NCBI GenBank assembly: GCA_002839855.1
Contig: PGYV01000016.1
Span: 1-54,077, forward strand
Source: Candidatus Goldiibacteriota bacterium HGW-Goldbacteria-1
GTDB taxonomy: Bacteria; Oederibacteriota; PGYV01
Direction of reading: 5' to 3'
Length of the DNA: 54,077 nt
Shown here: positions 41,493 through 52,449 of the stretch, piece after piece
Position numbering within the stretch: position 1 is the stretch's first letter
How the letters are laid out: the number at the start of each line of letters is the position of its first letter
The notes under the pieces: model-generated
What the model was told of the DNA's origin: nothing
The model's database searches: none
Seen by the model: the letters and a program-made list of their open reading frames with translations, nothing else
Made by a program: the position numbers and the translations under genes

Positions 41493-42077
41493 ATGAGATT
41501 CAATACAAACATTATTATGCAGATGTCATCAGATGCCAAAGTGAAAATTCTTCATTATGTGCTTAAGGACGGGTTCAGGATGACAGGAAGGGAACTGGCC
41601 AGAATATGCGGGGTATCGCATTCAATGGCCATAGATACGCTTAAGGAATTTGAGGAAATGAACCTTGTTTATAATTTCAGGGCCGGCAAATCAGTGGTGT
41701 GGATGACAAAGACAGACAGCTATGCTTATTTGATAGCTAAAAAACTATATGACAAAAAAGAGGAGTATCTGCCGGTAGAACACCTTAAAACTATGCTGAT
41801 TGGCAGCCTGCCGAAAGGGATTGTAAAAAGGGCTGTTCTTTTTGGCTCTGTTTCCAGAGGCGAAGAAAACTATAACAGTGACATTGACCTTTTTGTTCTG
41901 GTAGAGTCCGAAAAAAATAAGAAAAAAATGGAAGAATTTCTTCAGAATATGTCTTTTAAATGCGGGAAGTTATACGGAAATGTGCTGGGTTTCTATTTGT
42001 TGACGGAAAAAGAATTTGCAGCAAAGAAAAATCTTGCTATAATCAGGAATGTGGAAAAGGGGATAAAATTAATATGA
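41493..42077 (+). CDS. HTH-nucleotidyltransferase (MNT) fusion protein
   Basis: 194 residues. An N-terminal winged-helix DNA-binding region (about 15-70; MTGRELARICGVSHSMAIDTL) is followed by a minimal nucleotidyltransferase domain (about 95-190). The active-site pattern is intact: FGSVSRGEENYNSDIDLFV (Gly118-Ser119, Asp130, Asp132). Stand-alone MNT proteins are antitoxins that adenylylate partner HEPN proteins. The fused HTH suggests that this one also binds its own promoter, where a strong inverted repeat lies. AAAGGAG RBS. The stop overlaps the start of the HEPN gene (ATGA). Confidence 0.88.
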   Translation: MRFNTNIIMQMSSDAKVKILHYVLKDGFRMTGRELARICGVSHSMAIDTLKEFEEMNLVYNFRAGKSVVWMTKTDSYAYLIAKKLYDKKEEYLPVEHLKTMLIGSLPKGIVKRAVLFGSVSRGEENYNSDIDLFVLVESEKNKKKMEEFLQNMSFKCGKLYGNVLGFYLLTEKEFAAKKNLAIIRNVEKGIKLI

Positions 42078-42481
42078 CAAAAAAAATAGATACAAAAGCA
42101 GTGGAAAAATCAATGTGTTCTAATTACCTGCAAAAAGCTGAAGAAAATCTGCGAAGCGCCAGAAAAGCGGTTGAGGCACGGGATTATAATTCGGCGGCCG
42201 TAAGTGCAGTCCATTCGGTTATTTCCGCTGCTGATGCATACTGTGTATTTGCTTTGGGCAAACGGTGTTCTTCACCCAAACACGAGGATGCTTCGGAGCT
42301 GGTTAAAACAGCCCCATATCCTGACAGTGAAAAAAATGCGGTTTCAAAGGCGTTTATGTCGGTGATACGTATAAAAAACATGGCCGAGTATGAGGAACGT
42401 CTTGTAAAACAGAAGGAAGCTGAAAAGGCTGTAATGGAAGCCGGGGAACTTTTAAATATGGTAAAGGTTAAACTGAAATGA
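42074..42481 (+). CDS. HEPN domain protein paired with the nucleotidyltransferase
   Basis: 135 residues from the ATG at 42074, overlapping the stop of the upstream gene. The four-helix HEPN pattern is visible: YLQKAEENLRSARKAVEARDY, AAVSAVHSVISAADAY, and ALGKRCSSPKHEDA. HEPN RNases of the MNT-paired type carry R-x4-H-x-Y. Here the best aligned stretch is RIKNMAEY (Arg99 to Tyr106), with Ala at the His position. RNase activity is therefore doubtful, although the Tyr that can be adenylylated is present. It could be a toxin of a different subfamily or an inactive regulatory partner. Confidence 0.82.
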   Translation: MTKKIDTKAVEKSMCSNYLQKAEENLRSARKAVEARDYNSAAVSAVHSVISAADAYCVFALGKRCSSPKHEDASELVKTAPYPDSEKNAVSKAFMSVIRIKNMAEYEERLVKQKEAEKAVMEAGELLNMVKVKLK

Positions 42482-42587
42482 AAATATACAAATGCAGTTT
42501 ATCAAGTCGTGAATCAGGTGATGACGCTGTTTTTATTTTAACTAGATATATAGGGATAGATATATCAATGTACTCCGGGATATTGAA

Positions 42588-43064
42588 GTGAAAAAGACGA
42601 CTTTAATATTCTTTTTACTAAGTTTAATTTGCTGTTTTATTTATACGTATAATATGAATTCTCTTGATTATCAGAGCAAACTATTGAAAAGAAAACGGAC
42701 ACAGTATATAGATTTGATTAATCGACTTAAATTATTTGAAGACGACTCGTTTAACATCGTAAGAGGTACAAATAAAAAAATGTCATATATTTTAAAGGGT
42801 AAAGAATATATTATTGAAGATAGAAATTTGAATAATTTATTAATCAAAGCAAATGTTTATAGTTTAAGCAGGGAAGAATATAACAAGAATTATATTTATT
42901 TTTTTAGGACGTCTTGGGCTGCGAATTGTGGGCTGATATTTGTGGAAAGTCCTGGAAATATATTAACAAAAGAGGTAAATCACGTATTGAAAGAAGCATA
43001 TCATACAGAAAAAATTAATGATTTGGGATGGTATTATTGGAGATACAAAAGTAGGGAGTGGTAA
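42588..43064 (+). CDS. AT-rich orphan with N-terminal membrane anchor
   Basis: 158 residues from a GTG start; no family recognised. One hydrophobic N-terminal segment (about 4-22) is followed by a basic, Tyr/Asn/Lys-rich domain with only two later aromatic clusters (YIYFFRTSWAANCG and GWYYWRYKSREW). Base composition is visibly more AT-rich than the surrounding genes. No strong RBS is visible. Its location behind an MNT/HEPN pair and before a 404-bp gene-free AT-rich stretch fits recently acquired DNA. Whether it is expressed is uncertain. Confidence 0.5.
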   Translation: MKKTTLIFFLLSLICCFIYTYNMNSLDYQSKLLKRKRTQYIDLINRLKLFEDDSFNIVRGTNKKMSYILKGKEYIIEDRNLNNLLIKANVYSLSREEYNKNYIYFFRTSWAANCGLIFVESPGNILTKEVNHVLKEAYHTEKINDLGWYYWRYKSREW

Positions 43065-43129
43065 TAACATTATTATTAGTAGTTTGGAGAAAAAGGTTTT
43101 AGAGCCTGATTTGAAACTGCGTGCCAACC

Positions 43130-43180
43130 ATAAGAATAAATTAACACCAAGTCTTGACTCAAGACACTATAAGAATAAAT
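43130..43180. other. 12-bp direct repeats flanking a perfect palindrome
   Basis: ATAAGAATAAAT occurs at 43130-43141 and 43169-43180. Between them lies the 15-bp palindrome GTCTTGACTCAAGAC (43151-43165). The surrounding 43065-43340 is AT-rich with no gene; an additional imperfect stem AATACCG/CGGTATT is at 43275-43307. Confidence 0.6.
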
Positions 43181-43341
43181 GGCAATAAATATAGCGTTTT
43201 TGTTTAATTTTAATAAATAGGGTGTTTTTTGTTAGTTAAAATAAAGTGTGTTGTTAAAATCAACTGCCGCGCATAATACCGGGCAATACTATTATAGGCT
43301 CGGTATTAAAAAGGCGCGCCTGCCACGGCAAAACTAAATCC

Positions 43342-43373
43342 AAGCTGCCGAGCTGCTGAACCGCCGAGCTGCA
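43342..43373. repeat. GAGCYGCY octamer repeat, copy 2
   Basis: AAGCTGCC, GAGCTGCT, GAACCGCC, GAGCTGCA in 8-bp phase, matching the copy at 37434-37465. Confidence 0.75.
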
Positions 43374-43400
43374 TTTCTTTCGCAAGCACCCAAAAAACTA

Positions 43401-43429
43401 TTGCCAAAATCAAAACCTTGTTGTATTAT
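43401..43429 (+). promoter_or_regulatory. Promoter for the bifunctional nuclease gene and possibly the atp operon
   Basis: TTGCCA (43401-43406), a 17-bp spacer and TATTAT (43424-43429), 40 bp before the start at 43469. No other promoter of this quality is seen before the ATP synthase genes. Confidence 0.6.
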
Positions 43430-43468
43430 CATTTTAAATTTGCTTATTGAAATTTAACGAGGTAATGG

Positions 43469-43942
43469 ATGATAGAAATGAAAGTTAGCGGGCTTGCCAC
43501 GGATTCCACATCGCGCATGCCCATTGTGATACTGTCTGATAAGGAAGAAAAGCGATACCTGCCCATCTGGGTGGGGGTTTATGAATCAGATGCAATCTTA
43601 ATGGCGCTTGAACACATAGAAGTACCGCGGCCAATGACACACGATCTTTTAAAGGTTATTCTGGAAACAACAGGGATAGAAGTTGAAGAGGTTATGATAT
43701 CTGCCATTAAAGAAAACACCTTTTTCGCGAAGATTATCCTGAACGACGGAAAGACTGAATACGAAATTGATTCCAGGCCGTCAGATGCCATAGCGCTTGC
43801 GCTAAGGACGGACGCCCCTATATTTGTGGCGGAAAACGTAATTATGGAAGCCACTATAATGGATAAAGAGAAATACGAAAAAGAAATGCAGGACTTCAAG
43901 GAATTCTTAAAAGACATTAAGCCTTCGGATTTTCATAAGTAA
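43469..43942 (+). CDS. Bifunctional nuclease family protein (BFN, DUF151)
   Basis: 157 residues, the usual length. Family features are MKVSGLATDSTSRMPIVIL, LPIWVGVYESDAI near 35, and the strongly conserved SRPSDAIALALRTDAPIFV near 100-118. Plant and some bacterial homologues have been reported to act as DNase/RNase; the bacterial role is poorly known. GAGGT RBS close to the ATG. It lies 61 bp upstream of the ATP synthase genes and may be in the same transcript. Confidence 0.92.
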   Translation: MIEMKVSGLATDSTSRMPIVILSDKEEKRYLPIWVGVYESDAILMALEHIEVPRPMTHDLLKVILETTGIEVEEVMISAIKENTFFAKIILNDGKTEYEIDSRPSDAIALALRTDAPIFVAENVIMEATIMDKEKYEKEMQDFKEFLKDIKPSDFHK

Positions 43943-44003
43943 AAAATTTTTCAAAATTAAAGATGGAACGATGTTTTAAGATACGGTAGGCGGTTCTTAA
44001 ACA

Positions 44004-44237
44004 ATGAAAATGGACAGTGATTTAAGGGAAGGGCTTAAAAGTTTAGGCACGCTTGGCACACTTGGTTTCACCCTTGTAATATGCACGTTTGCGGGGCTTG
44101 GAATCGGGCTTTTGCTGGATAAACTTACCGGATTAAAGCCGGTATTTACTATAATATTTCTGCTCTTTGGAATAGTATCCGGATTCGTCAATATCTTTGT
44201 GAAGACGGGAAGGTTTAAAGATGACGCCAAACGTTAA
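44004..44237 (+). CDS. AtpZ/AtpI-family small membrane protein of the ATP synthase operon
   Basis: 77 residues with two membrane helices (about 18-40 and 47-66) separated by LLDKLTGLKP, the arrangement of the F0F1-ATPase-associated AtpZ/gene-1 family. Members are assembly or ion-transport accessories of ATP synthase and often precede subunit I. No clear Shine-Dalgarno precedes the ATG; ATG at 44010 is an alternative. It overlaps the next gene by 17 bp. Confidence 0.75.
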   Translation: MKMDSDLREGLKSLGTLGTLGFTLVICTFAGLGIGLLLDKLTGLKPVFTIIFLLFGIVSGFVNIFVKTGRFKDDAKR

Positions 44238-44592
44238 GGTTTTTATTATGCTTGTTATATTGGCAGCAGTTTCAATGGCGGCGGCTTTTTTTGATTTAAG
44301 GCTGGCGCTGGGGGCTGTTTCCGGCATTATGCTTTTTGCCTTAAATTACCTGGCGATAACGTTTACGGTAAAGGGTATTGTTTCCGGCGACGGGCAGCCC
44401 GTGCAGAAAGCGGTATCTGTGGTCATGATATACATGGGCAAGATACTTGTAATAGGCGCGGCGGTGTTTGCGGTAATAAAGTTCAGGGAAGTGATTTCAA
44501 TAAAGGGCTTTTTAGCAGGCATTTTTGCGGCAACAGCCGCGGTTCTTATAGGGCACACGCTTTTATTTAAAGAAAATAAAAAAACTATATAA
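44221..44592 (+). CDS. atpI: ATP synthase subunit I-like membrane protein
   Basis: 123 residues with four predicted membrane helices (about 4-22, 27-48, 65-85, 93-115), the size and topology of AtpI. AtpI is thought to assist c-ring assembly or Mg2+ supply. It starts inside the end of the preceding gene behind GGAAGG and is followed by atpB after 10 bp. Assignment rests on topology and position, as AtpI sequences are poorly conserved. Confidence 0.75.
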   Translation: MTPNVKVFIMLVILAAVSMAAAFFDLRLALGAVSGIMLFALNYLAITFTVKGIVSGDGQPVQKAVSVVMIYMGKILVIGAAVFAVIKFREVISIKGFLAGIFAATAAVLIGHTLLFKENKKTI

Positions 44593-44602
44593 AGGAGACG
44601 CA

Positions 44603-45358
44603 ATGGGAGAATCACTGCACTATCATTCATTTATCCCTTTTCTTGACAATCACGCTTTTACCATTGTCCTTATGATGATGCTGGATTTCGCCATAGTAAT
44701 TTTTATACTGTGGCTTGGCAACCTGAAACGCGATTTAAGGCCAAAGGGCGCGCAGAATCTTGTGGAATGGTTCATTAAATACATAACGGATTACGCGGAT
44801 TCCGTAATAGGCAAGCAGGCGCCGCGTTACTATCCCATACTTTTAATGCTTTTTATGTATATTCTTGTCGGCAATTTAATGGGGTTAATACCGGGGCTTA
44901 TTTCGCCCACCAGCATGCTTACCGTTACTGTCACCCTTGCTATTTGTGTTTTCATAATGGAATGGTTTGAAGGCATACGGGTAAAGGGCATTATCAAATA
45001 CCTTGCGCATTATACGGGCGGGGACGCGGTTCCGGGCTGGCTTAAACCGTTTATGTTTTTTGTGGAATTAATGAGTGACATTTCAAGGCCTGTATCACTC
45101 TCTTTCAGGCTTTTCGGAAATATTATGGCAAAAGAAATATTACTTGGCGTCCTTATCGTGCTTGTTCTTTTGTTCTGGCCCACAGTTAATTCAAACGCGA
45201 TAAGCGCGATGATGGCGGGTTTTTCTTTTGTATTAAGGCCGCTTATAATTGTGCTTGGCGTCCTTGTAAGTGTTATTCAGGCGGGGGTTTTCACCCTGCT
45301 TACAGCCATATATATCAGCGGAGCGGTAGCTTCGCATGAACACAGCGAAGAACATTAA
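44603..45358 (+). CDS. atpB: ATP synthase subunit a
   Basis: 251 residues with about six membrane helices. It forms the ion half-channels of Fo next to the c-ring. The essential arginine is in SLSFRLFGNIMAKE (Arg169), and the C-terminal helices are rich in conserved small and polar residues (IQAGVFTLLTAIYI). GGAGACGC RBS. Second membrane helix region ILVGNLMGLIPG is also typical. Length is normal for the family. Confidence 0.95.
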   Translation: MGESLHYHSFIPFLDNHAFTIVLMMMLDFAIVIFILWLGNLKRDLRPKGAQNLVEWFIKYITDYADSVIGKQAPRYYPILLMLFMYILVGNLMGLIPGLISPTSMLTVTVTLAICVFIMEWFEGIRVKGIIKYLAHYTGGDAVPGWLKPFMFFVELMSDISRPVSLSFRLFGNIMAKEILLGVLIVLVLLFWPTVNSNAISAMMAGFSFVLRPLIIVLGVLVSVIQAGVFTLLTAIYISGAVASHEHSEEH

Positions 45359-45754
<396 letters not shown>

Positions 45755-45761
45755 TATTCAC

Positions 45762-45779
45762 GCGGGCCGCAAGGCCCGC
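45762..45779 (+). other. GCGGGCC-GCAA-GGCCCGC hairpin between atpE and atpF
   Basis: A perfect 7-bp GC stem with a GCAA (GNRA) tetraloop, 8 bp after the atpE stop. No T-run follows. This suggests an mRNA-stabilising or processing element that could raise c-subunit yield relative to downstream subunits. A TATAAT at 45816 lacks a -35. Confidence 0.6.
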
Positions 45780-45866
45780 TTAGCACTCATAGAAATAACG
45801 GATTATTAAAAGGCATATAATAGAAATAATTAAATCCCAAAAGGGATAAAATACAGGAGGATAAAA

Positions 45867-46352
45867 ATGGTTTCAGTAGATAAAGCGGTGTTGCTGGTAC
45901 AGCTTATAACTTTTCTTTTGGCGGTTCCTATGATATGGATATTCTTCTTAAAGCCGCTTATCAGGACGCTTACTAACAGGGAAAAATACATCACGGACAC
46001 GCTTGATAAAGTGGAAAAAGACCGCGATGAAATGCAGAAGATGAAAGAAGAATACGAAACAAAGATGAGGGAGATGCACTTAAACGCCTCCGCGGCGCTT
46101 GAAAAAGCGGTTGCAGAAGGCGAAAGGTCAAGGCATGAAATAATTGAAACCGCAAAAGAAGAAGGGCATAAGCTTATAGTTGAAGCAAAAAAAGAAATTG
46201 AAGCGGAAAAAGTTAAAGCGATAGAAGATGTAAAAAGCAGCATTGTTGATATAGCTGTTATTGCTGCGGAAAAGATTGTAAAGGCAAGCATGTCAAAGAA
46301 AGCGCAGGCGGATATTGTTCAGGACGCAATTGAAAATATAGGAAAAAACTAA
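45867..46352 (+). CDS. atpF: ATP synthase subunit b
   Basis: 161 residues. One N-terminal membrane helix (about 7-26, LLVQLITFLLAVPMIWIFFL) is followed by a long charged coiled coil forming the peripheral stalk (about 30-155). It contains the conserved ending IAVIAAEKIVKASM. ACAGGAGG RBS. It is separated from atpE by a 112-bp gap holding a hairpin. Confidence 0.93.
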   Translation: MVSVDKAVLLVQLITFLLAVPMIWIFFLKPLIRTLTNREKYITDTLDKVEKDRDEMQKMKEEYETKMREMHLNASAALEKAVAEGERSRHEIIETAKEEGHKLIVEAKKEIEAEKVKAIEDVKSSIVDIAVIAAEKIVKASMSKKAQADIVQDAIENIGKN

Positions 46353-46365
46353 AAAGGGTGATTAG

Positions 46366-46965
46366 ATGATAAACACTACGTTACCTACAAAATACACCGA
46401 AGCGCTTTTTCAGGCGGCGGCGAATTTAAACCAGATAGAAAAAGTAAGGGAAGACCTGCAGCTGTTGCAGTCCGCGGTTTCAGCCAACCGTGATTTTGCG
46501 GCGATTCTTGGCCACCCCGGCGTAAGCAAAGCGGATAAAAGGGCGGTTGTCACAAATGAATTTAAGGAAAAGATTTCAAGGCTGGCGCTTAATTTTATGT
46601 GCCTGCTGATAGACAAAAAAAGGGAAGCGCTGTTATTTTCCGTTTACGAGATTTACTCGCAGAAAGCGGACGAGCTTGCCGGCATAAAACAGATTCAGGT
46701 AAAGACCGCGTACACATTAACGCCGGTTGAAGAAGCAAAGGTTTTGGCACAGCTTGAAACTTCATTTAAAAAGAAAGTGCGCATGGACGCAAGGGTAGAC
46801 ACCGGAATCCTTGGCGGAATTATAGTAAGGGACAGGATGACATTAATTGACGCAAGCGTAAGGCAGTACCTTGACACAATGAAAAAGGAACTTAAAGAGG
46901 TAAAGAAAAAGGCAAAAAAGAGCCCGAAAAAACCAGCAAAAAAGAACACAAAAAAGAAAAAATAA
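46366..46965 (+). CDS. atpH: ATP synthase subunit delta
   Basis: 199 residues. The N-terminal helical bundle (YTEALFQAAANLNQIEKV) and the C-terminal conserved stretch VRMDARVDTGILGGIIVRDR (about 140-160) identify the F1 delta subunit (OSCP), which joins F1 to the b stalk. The last ~25 residues are a Lys/Pro-rich tail (KKAKKSPKKPAKK) beyond the usual family end; its role is unknown. It starts 13 bp after atpF. Confidence 0.93.
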   Translation: MINTTLPTKYTEALFQAAANLNQIEKVREDLQLLQSAVSANRDFAAILGHPGVSKADKRAVVTNEFKEKISRLALNFMCLLIDKKREALLFSVYEIYSQKADELAGIKQIQVKTAYTLTPVEEAKVLAQLETSFKKKVRMDARVDTGILGGIIVRDRMTLIDASVRQYLDTMKKELKEVKKKAKKSPKKPAKKNTKKKK

Positions 46966-48498
<1,533 letters not shown>

Positions 48499-48512
48499 AA
48501 AAGGAGCTTTAA

Positions 48513-49367
48513 ATGGCTACTTTAAGGGACATCAGAAAAAGGATAAAAAGCGCCCAGAATATTCAGCAGATAACAAAGGCCATGAAAATGGTCTCTGCGG
48601 CCAAGCTGCGCAAAGCCCAGGACAGGACTTTGGCATCAAGGCCTTACGCTGAAAAAATCTCGCAGGTAATAGGCGAGCTTATGTCAAGCGACGCGGGCTC
48701 GCGGTTTCCGCTTTTAAAAGAGCACCCGGAAGTAAAAAAAGAAGCTGTAATACTTGTCACGGCTGATAAAGGGCTGTGCGGAAGCTTCAACGGCAACCTG
48801 GCAAAAGAAGTCATGATGATGATGAGGGAAAATCCGGACATGTCGCTTTTTTACATCGGCAAAAAAGGGTTTGACCTTTTAAAAAGATTTGGCAAGGAAA
48901 ATGAAAAATTCAAATTCAATGACCGTTACATAGGCTGGCCGGACGTGGAAGAGGTTGGCAAAATGGTAATAGATAATTTCAGCTCCGGCAAATACGGAAA
49001 GGTTACGCTTATCTACAGCAAATTCCAGACAAATTTAACACAGAATATAATCAAGAAACAGCTTCTGCCGGTGGTGTTTGAAGGCAGCACGGAACAGCAC
49101 GCTAAAAGGGATTTCATATATGAACCTTCGGAAAAAGCCGTGCTTGAAAATCTGTTTGTAAGGTACGTTAAGACAACCATCTACAGCGCGGTGCTTGAAT
49201 CGCAGGCTTCCGAACACGGGGTCAGGATGGCTTCAATGGAAAAGGCCACAAATAACGCGAACGATATGATACGCAGCCTTACCCTTCTGGCCAACAAGAC
49301 AAGGCAGGCGGCAATTACAAACGAAATTCTGGAAATAGTGGGCGGAGCAAACGCCATAAAAGGTTAG
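48513..49367 (+). CDS. atpG: ATP synthase subunit gamma
   Basis: 284 residues. It is the central rotor shaft of F1. The conserved N-terminal helix (LRDIRKRIKSAQNIQQITKA, MKMVSAAKLRKAQ), the middle TADKGLCGSFN and the C-terminal helix (ASMEKATNNANDMI, TRQAAITNEILEIVGGA) are all present. AAAGGAG RBS, 14 bp after atpA. Confidence 0.96.
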   Translation: MATLRDIRKRIKSAQNIQQITKAMKMVSAAKLRKAQDRTLASRPYAEKISQVIGELMSSDAGSRFPLLKEHPEVKKEAVILVTADKGLCGSFNGNLAKEVMMMMRENPDMSLFYIGKKGFDLLKRFGKENEKFKFNDRYIGWPDVEEVGKMVIDNFSSGKYGKVTLIYSKFQTNLTQNIIKKQLLPVVFEGSTEQHAKRDFIYEPSEKAVLENLFVRYVKTTIYSAVLESQASEHGVRMASMEKATNNANDMIRSLTLLANKTRQAAITNEILEIVGGANAIKG

Positions 49368-49395
49368 TAAATTTAAAAACAATAAAAACGGCTAA

Positions 49396-50832
<1,437 letters not shown>

Positions 50833-50844
50833 CGGAGAAAAAAA

Positions 50845-51270
50845 ATGGCCAATTTGATAAAACTTGACATAGTCACGCCGGATAAAAAAATATTTGAAGG
50901 CGAAATAAAAAGCCTTGTGGCTCCCGGAATTGACGGTGAATTTGGAATACTTCCGGGGCACGCGCCGTTTGCCACTGCGCTGGCGCCGGGTGTGGTTGAA
51001 TTAAAAAGGCCCGACAACACGCAGGAATTAATGGCAGTCAGCGGCGGCTACATTGAAGTGGCGCATGACAGCGCTGTGCTTCTTGTTGAAACGGTTGACA
51101 AAGCCGGTGAATTTGACATAGAGCGTATTAAACGCAACAAGGAAGAGCAGGAAAAACTTCTTAAGTCTAAAACGCAGCATGACGTGGATTACGACAGGAT
51201 ACAGATGGAACTGATGCGTGAAATGTCCAGGCTTAAGGCTGTGGAACTGCTTGCCCGGCGCGGAAGATAA
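50845..51270 (+). CDS. atpC: ATP synthase subunit epsilon
   Basis: 141 residues. The N-terminal beta sandwich has the conserved FGILPGHAPFATAL (about 32-45) and VSGGYIEVAHD. The C-terminal two-helix region (about 88-141) can inhibit hydrolysis in related enzymes. It starts 12 bp after atpD behind CGGAG. It completes the canonical order I-a-c-b-delta-alpha-gamma-beta-epsilon. Confidence 0.95.
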   Translation: MANLIKLDIVTPDKKIFEGEIKSLVAPGIDGEFGILPGHAPFATALAPGVVELKRPDNTQELMAVSGGYIEVAHDSAVLLVETVDKAGEFDIERIKRNKEEQEKLLKSKTQHDVDYDRIQMELMREMSRLKAVELLARRGR

Positions 51271-51272
51271 AA

Positions 51273-52256
51273 ATGCGTTACAGGCTGCTGCCGTTATTTT
51301 TTATGGCGGTAATGTTTTTTGTTTCGTGCGGCAAAAATGTTGAACTTTCAAAAGAAAAATTTACAGCCGTTCAGCAGGGTGAGCCTTCAACAATGTCTCT
51401 TACAACAATGCTGCAGTACCGGCCGTTTTTTATAAGATGGGAAAAAGGGAATTTAGTTGAAAAAAACGCGTTGTCTCCCAAACCTTCCTGGAACCGCTTT
51501 ATGGCGATGAATCCGGAAGGCTTTGTTATCAGAAAAAAATCACCTGAAGGTATCACCCAAATCCCGGCGGTTTATATTGAAAATATAGAAATAAGCCCCA
51601 ACCGCAGCCTGGCCGCGTTTACCATCAAATTGGGTTCTTCGCTTAACGGATCTGTGGGAATAGCGGATATAAGGCAGAAGAAAGTAATATTCAACGAAGA
51701 AGTGGAAGACCGCCCCGCGCAGCCGCCCGCAAGGATGAGCATTGCAATAAGGGACGCATTTTTTAAACCGGTGTTCTCGGATGACAGCAGGTATCTTGCC
51801 TATACGCGTTATAATTATCTTAACACCCGCCATATCCGCATAAGAAATATTACGGACGGCACATTCAATGAAATTGACAATGCCATGCTTCCGCAGATGG
51901 CAGGCGGCAATATTTATTATATGGCTTACAAAAAAGGGAATCCCGCCCTTATGCTTATGAAACGCGGTATTACCGGCGGGGATGCGGTAAAAATTGGTGA
52001 TGTTACAGAGAATATGGTAAATTTTATGCGTTTGAACAATTCTGTATATCTGGCAACGTGGGAAGGTTTTTATGAAGTGGCAAACGGCAGTCTTGTAAAA
52101 AAATTTGATTTTGAAGATATAAAAAAATACGGTGAACAGGCGGAAATAACCGCAGCTTATCTGTCATCGCAGGAAGGCCTTAATTACCTGTTTTTAACGG
52201 TTAAACATAAAAAAGACGGTGATTACAAATGGCGCGTTTATGGAAGGCTTTTCTGA
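51273..52256 (+). CDS. Lipoprotein, possible beta-propeller, attached to the atp operon
   Basis: 327 residues; no family recognised. Lipobox FVSC (Cys19). The body is beta-rich with WD/TolB-like phrases (SPNRSLAAFTIKLG, FSDDSRYLAYTRYN, IRIRNITDGTFNEID), which suggests a diverged propeller. It begins 2 bp after the atpC stop, so it is almost surely co-transcribed with the ATP synthase. No functional link to ATP synthesis can be shown; the position may be read-through convenience. Confidence 0.7.
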   Translation: MRYRLLPLFFMAVMFFVSCGKNVELSKEKFTAVQQGEPSTMSLTTMLQYRPFFIRWEKGNLVEKNALSPKPSWNRFMAMNPEGFVIRKKSPEGITQIPAVYIENIEISPNRSLAAFTIKLGSSLNGSVGIADIRQKKVIFNEEVEDRPAQPPARMSIAIRDAFFKPVFSDDSRYLAYTRYNYLNTRHIRIRNITDGTFNEIDNAMLPQMAGGNIYYMAYKKGNPALMLMKRGITGGDAVKIGDVTENMVNFMRLNNSVYLATWEGFYEVANGSLVKKFDFEDIKKYGEQAEITAAYLSSQEGLNYLFLTVKHKKDGDYKWRVYGRLF

Positions 52257-52391
52257 AATTTTAAAATAAAATTTTATAATACGAAAACCACAAAAAACAC
52301 AATAAAATAAGGGCTTTTTTGGCGCAACAATTGCGCGCGAGGGTTGTCTAAAACTGTTGTACGATGCCGTTTTATATGGGGTAAAATATCC

Positions 52392-52420
52392 TTGACACCC
52401 TATGGGCAAAATGATATATT
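52392..52420 (+). promoter_or_regulatory. Promoter for the second PorV-like gene
   Basis: TTGACA (52392-52397), a 17-bp spacer and TATATT (52415-52420). The leader to the ATG at 52450 is about 23 nt and carries GAGGTG. Confidence 0.75.
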
Positions 52421-52449
52421 TTATTTAATTATAATCGAGGTGATTGTTA

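Noticed and set aside
45816-45821. TATAAT between atpE and atpF as an internal promoter
   Set aside because: No -35-like hexamer at 16-18 bp; the region is simply AT-rich.
52322-52336. GCGCAA/CAA/TTGCGC hairpin after the atp-linked lipoprotein as a terminator
   Set aside because: No T-run follows on either strand; it may still be a weak structure.
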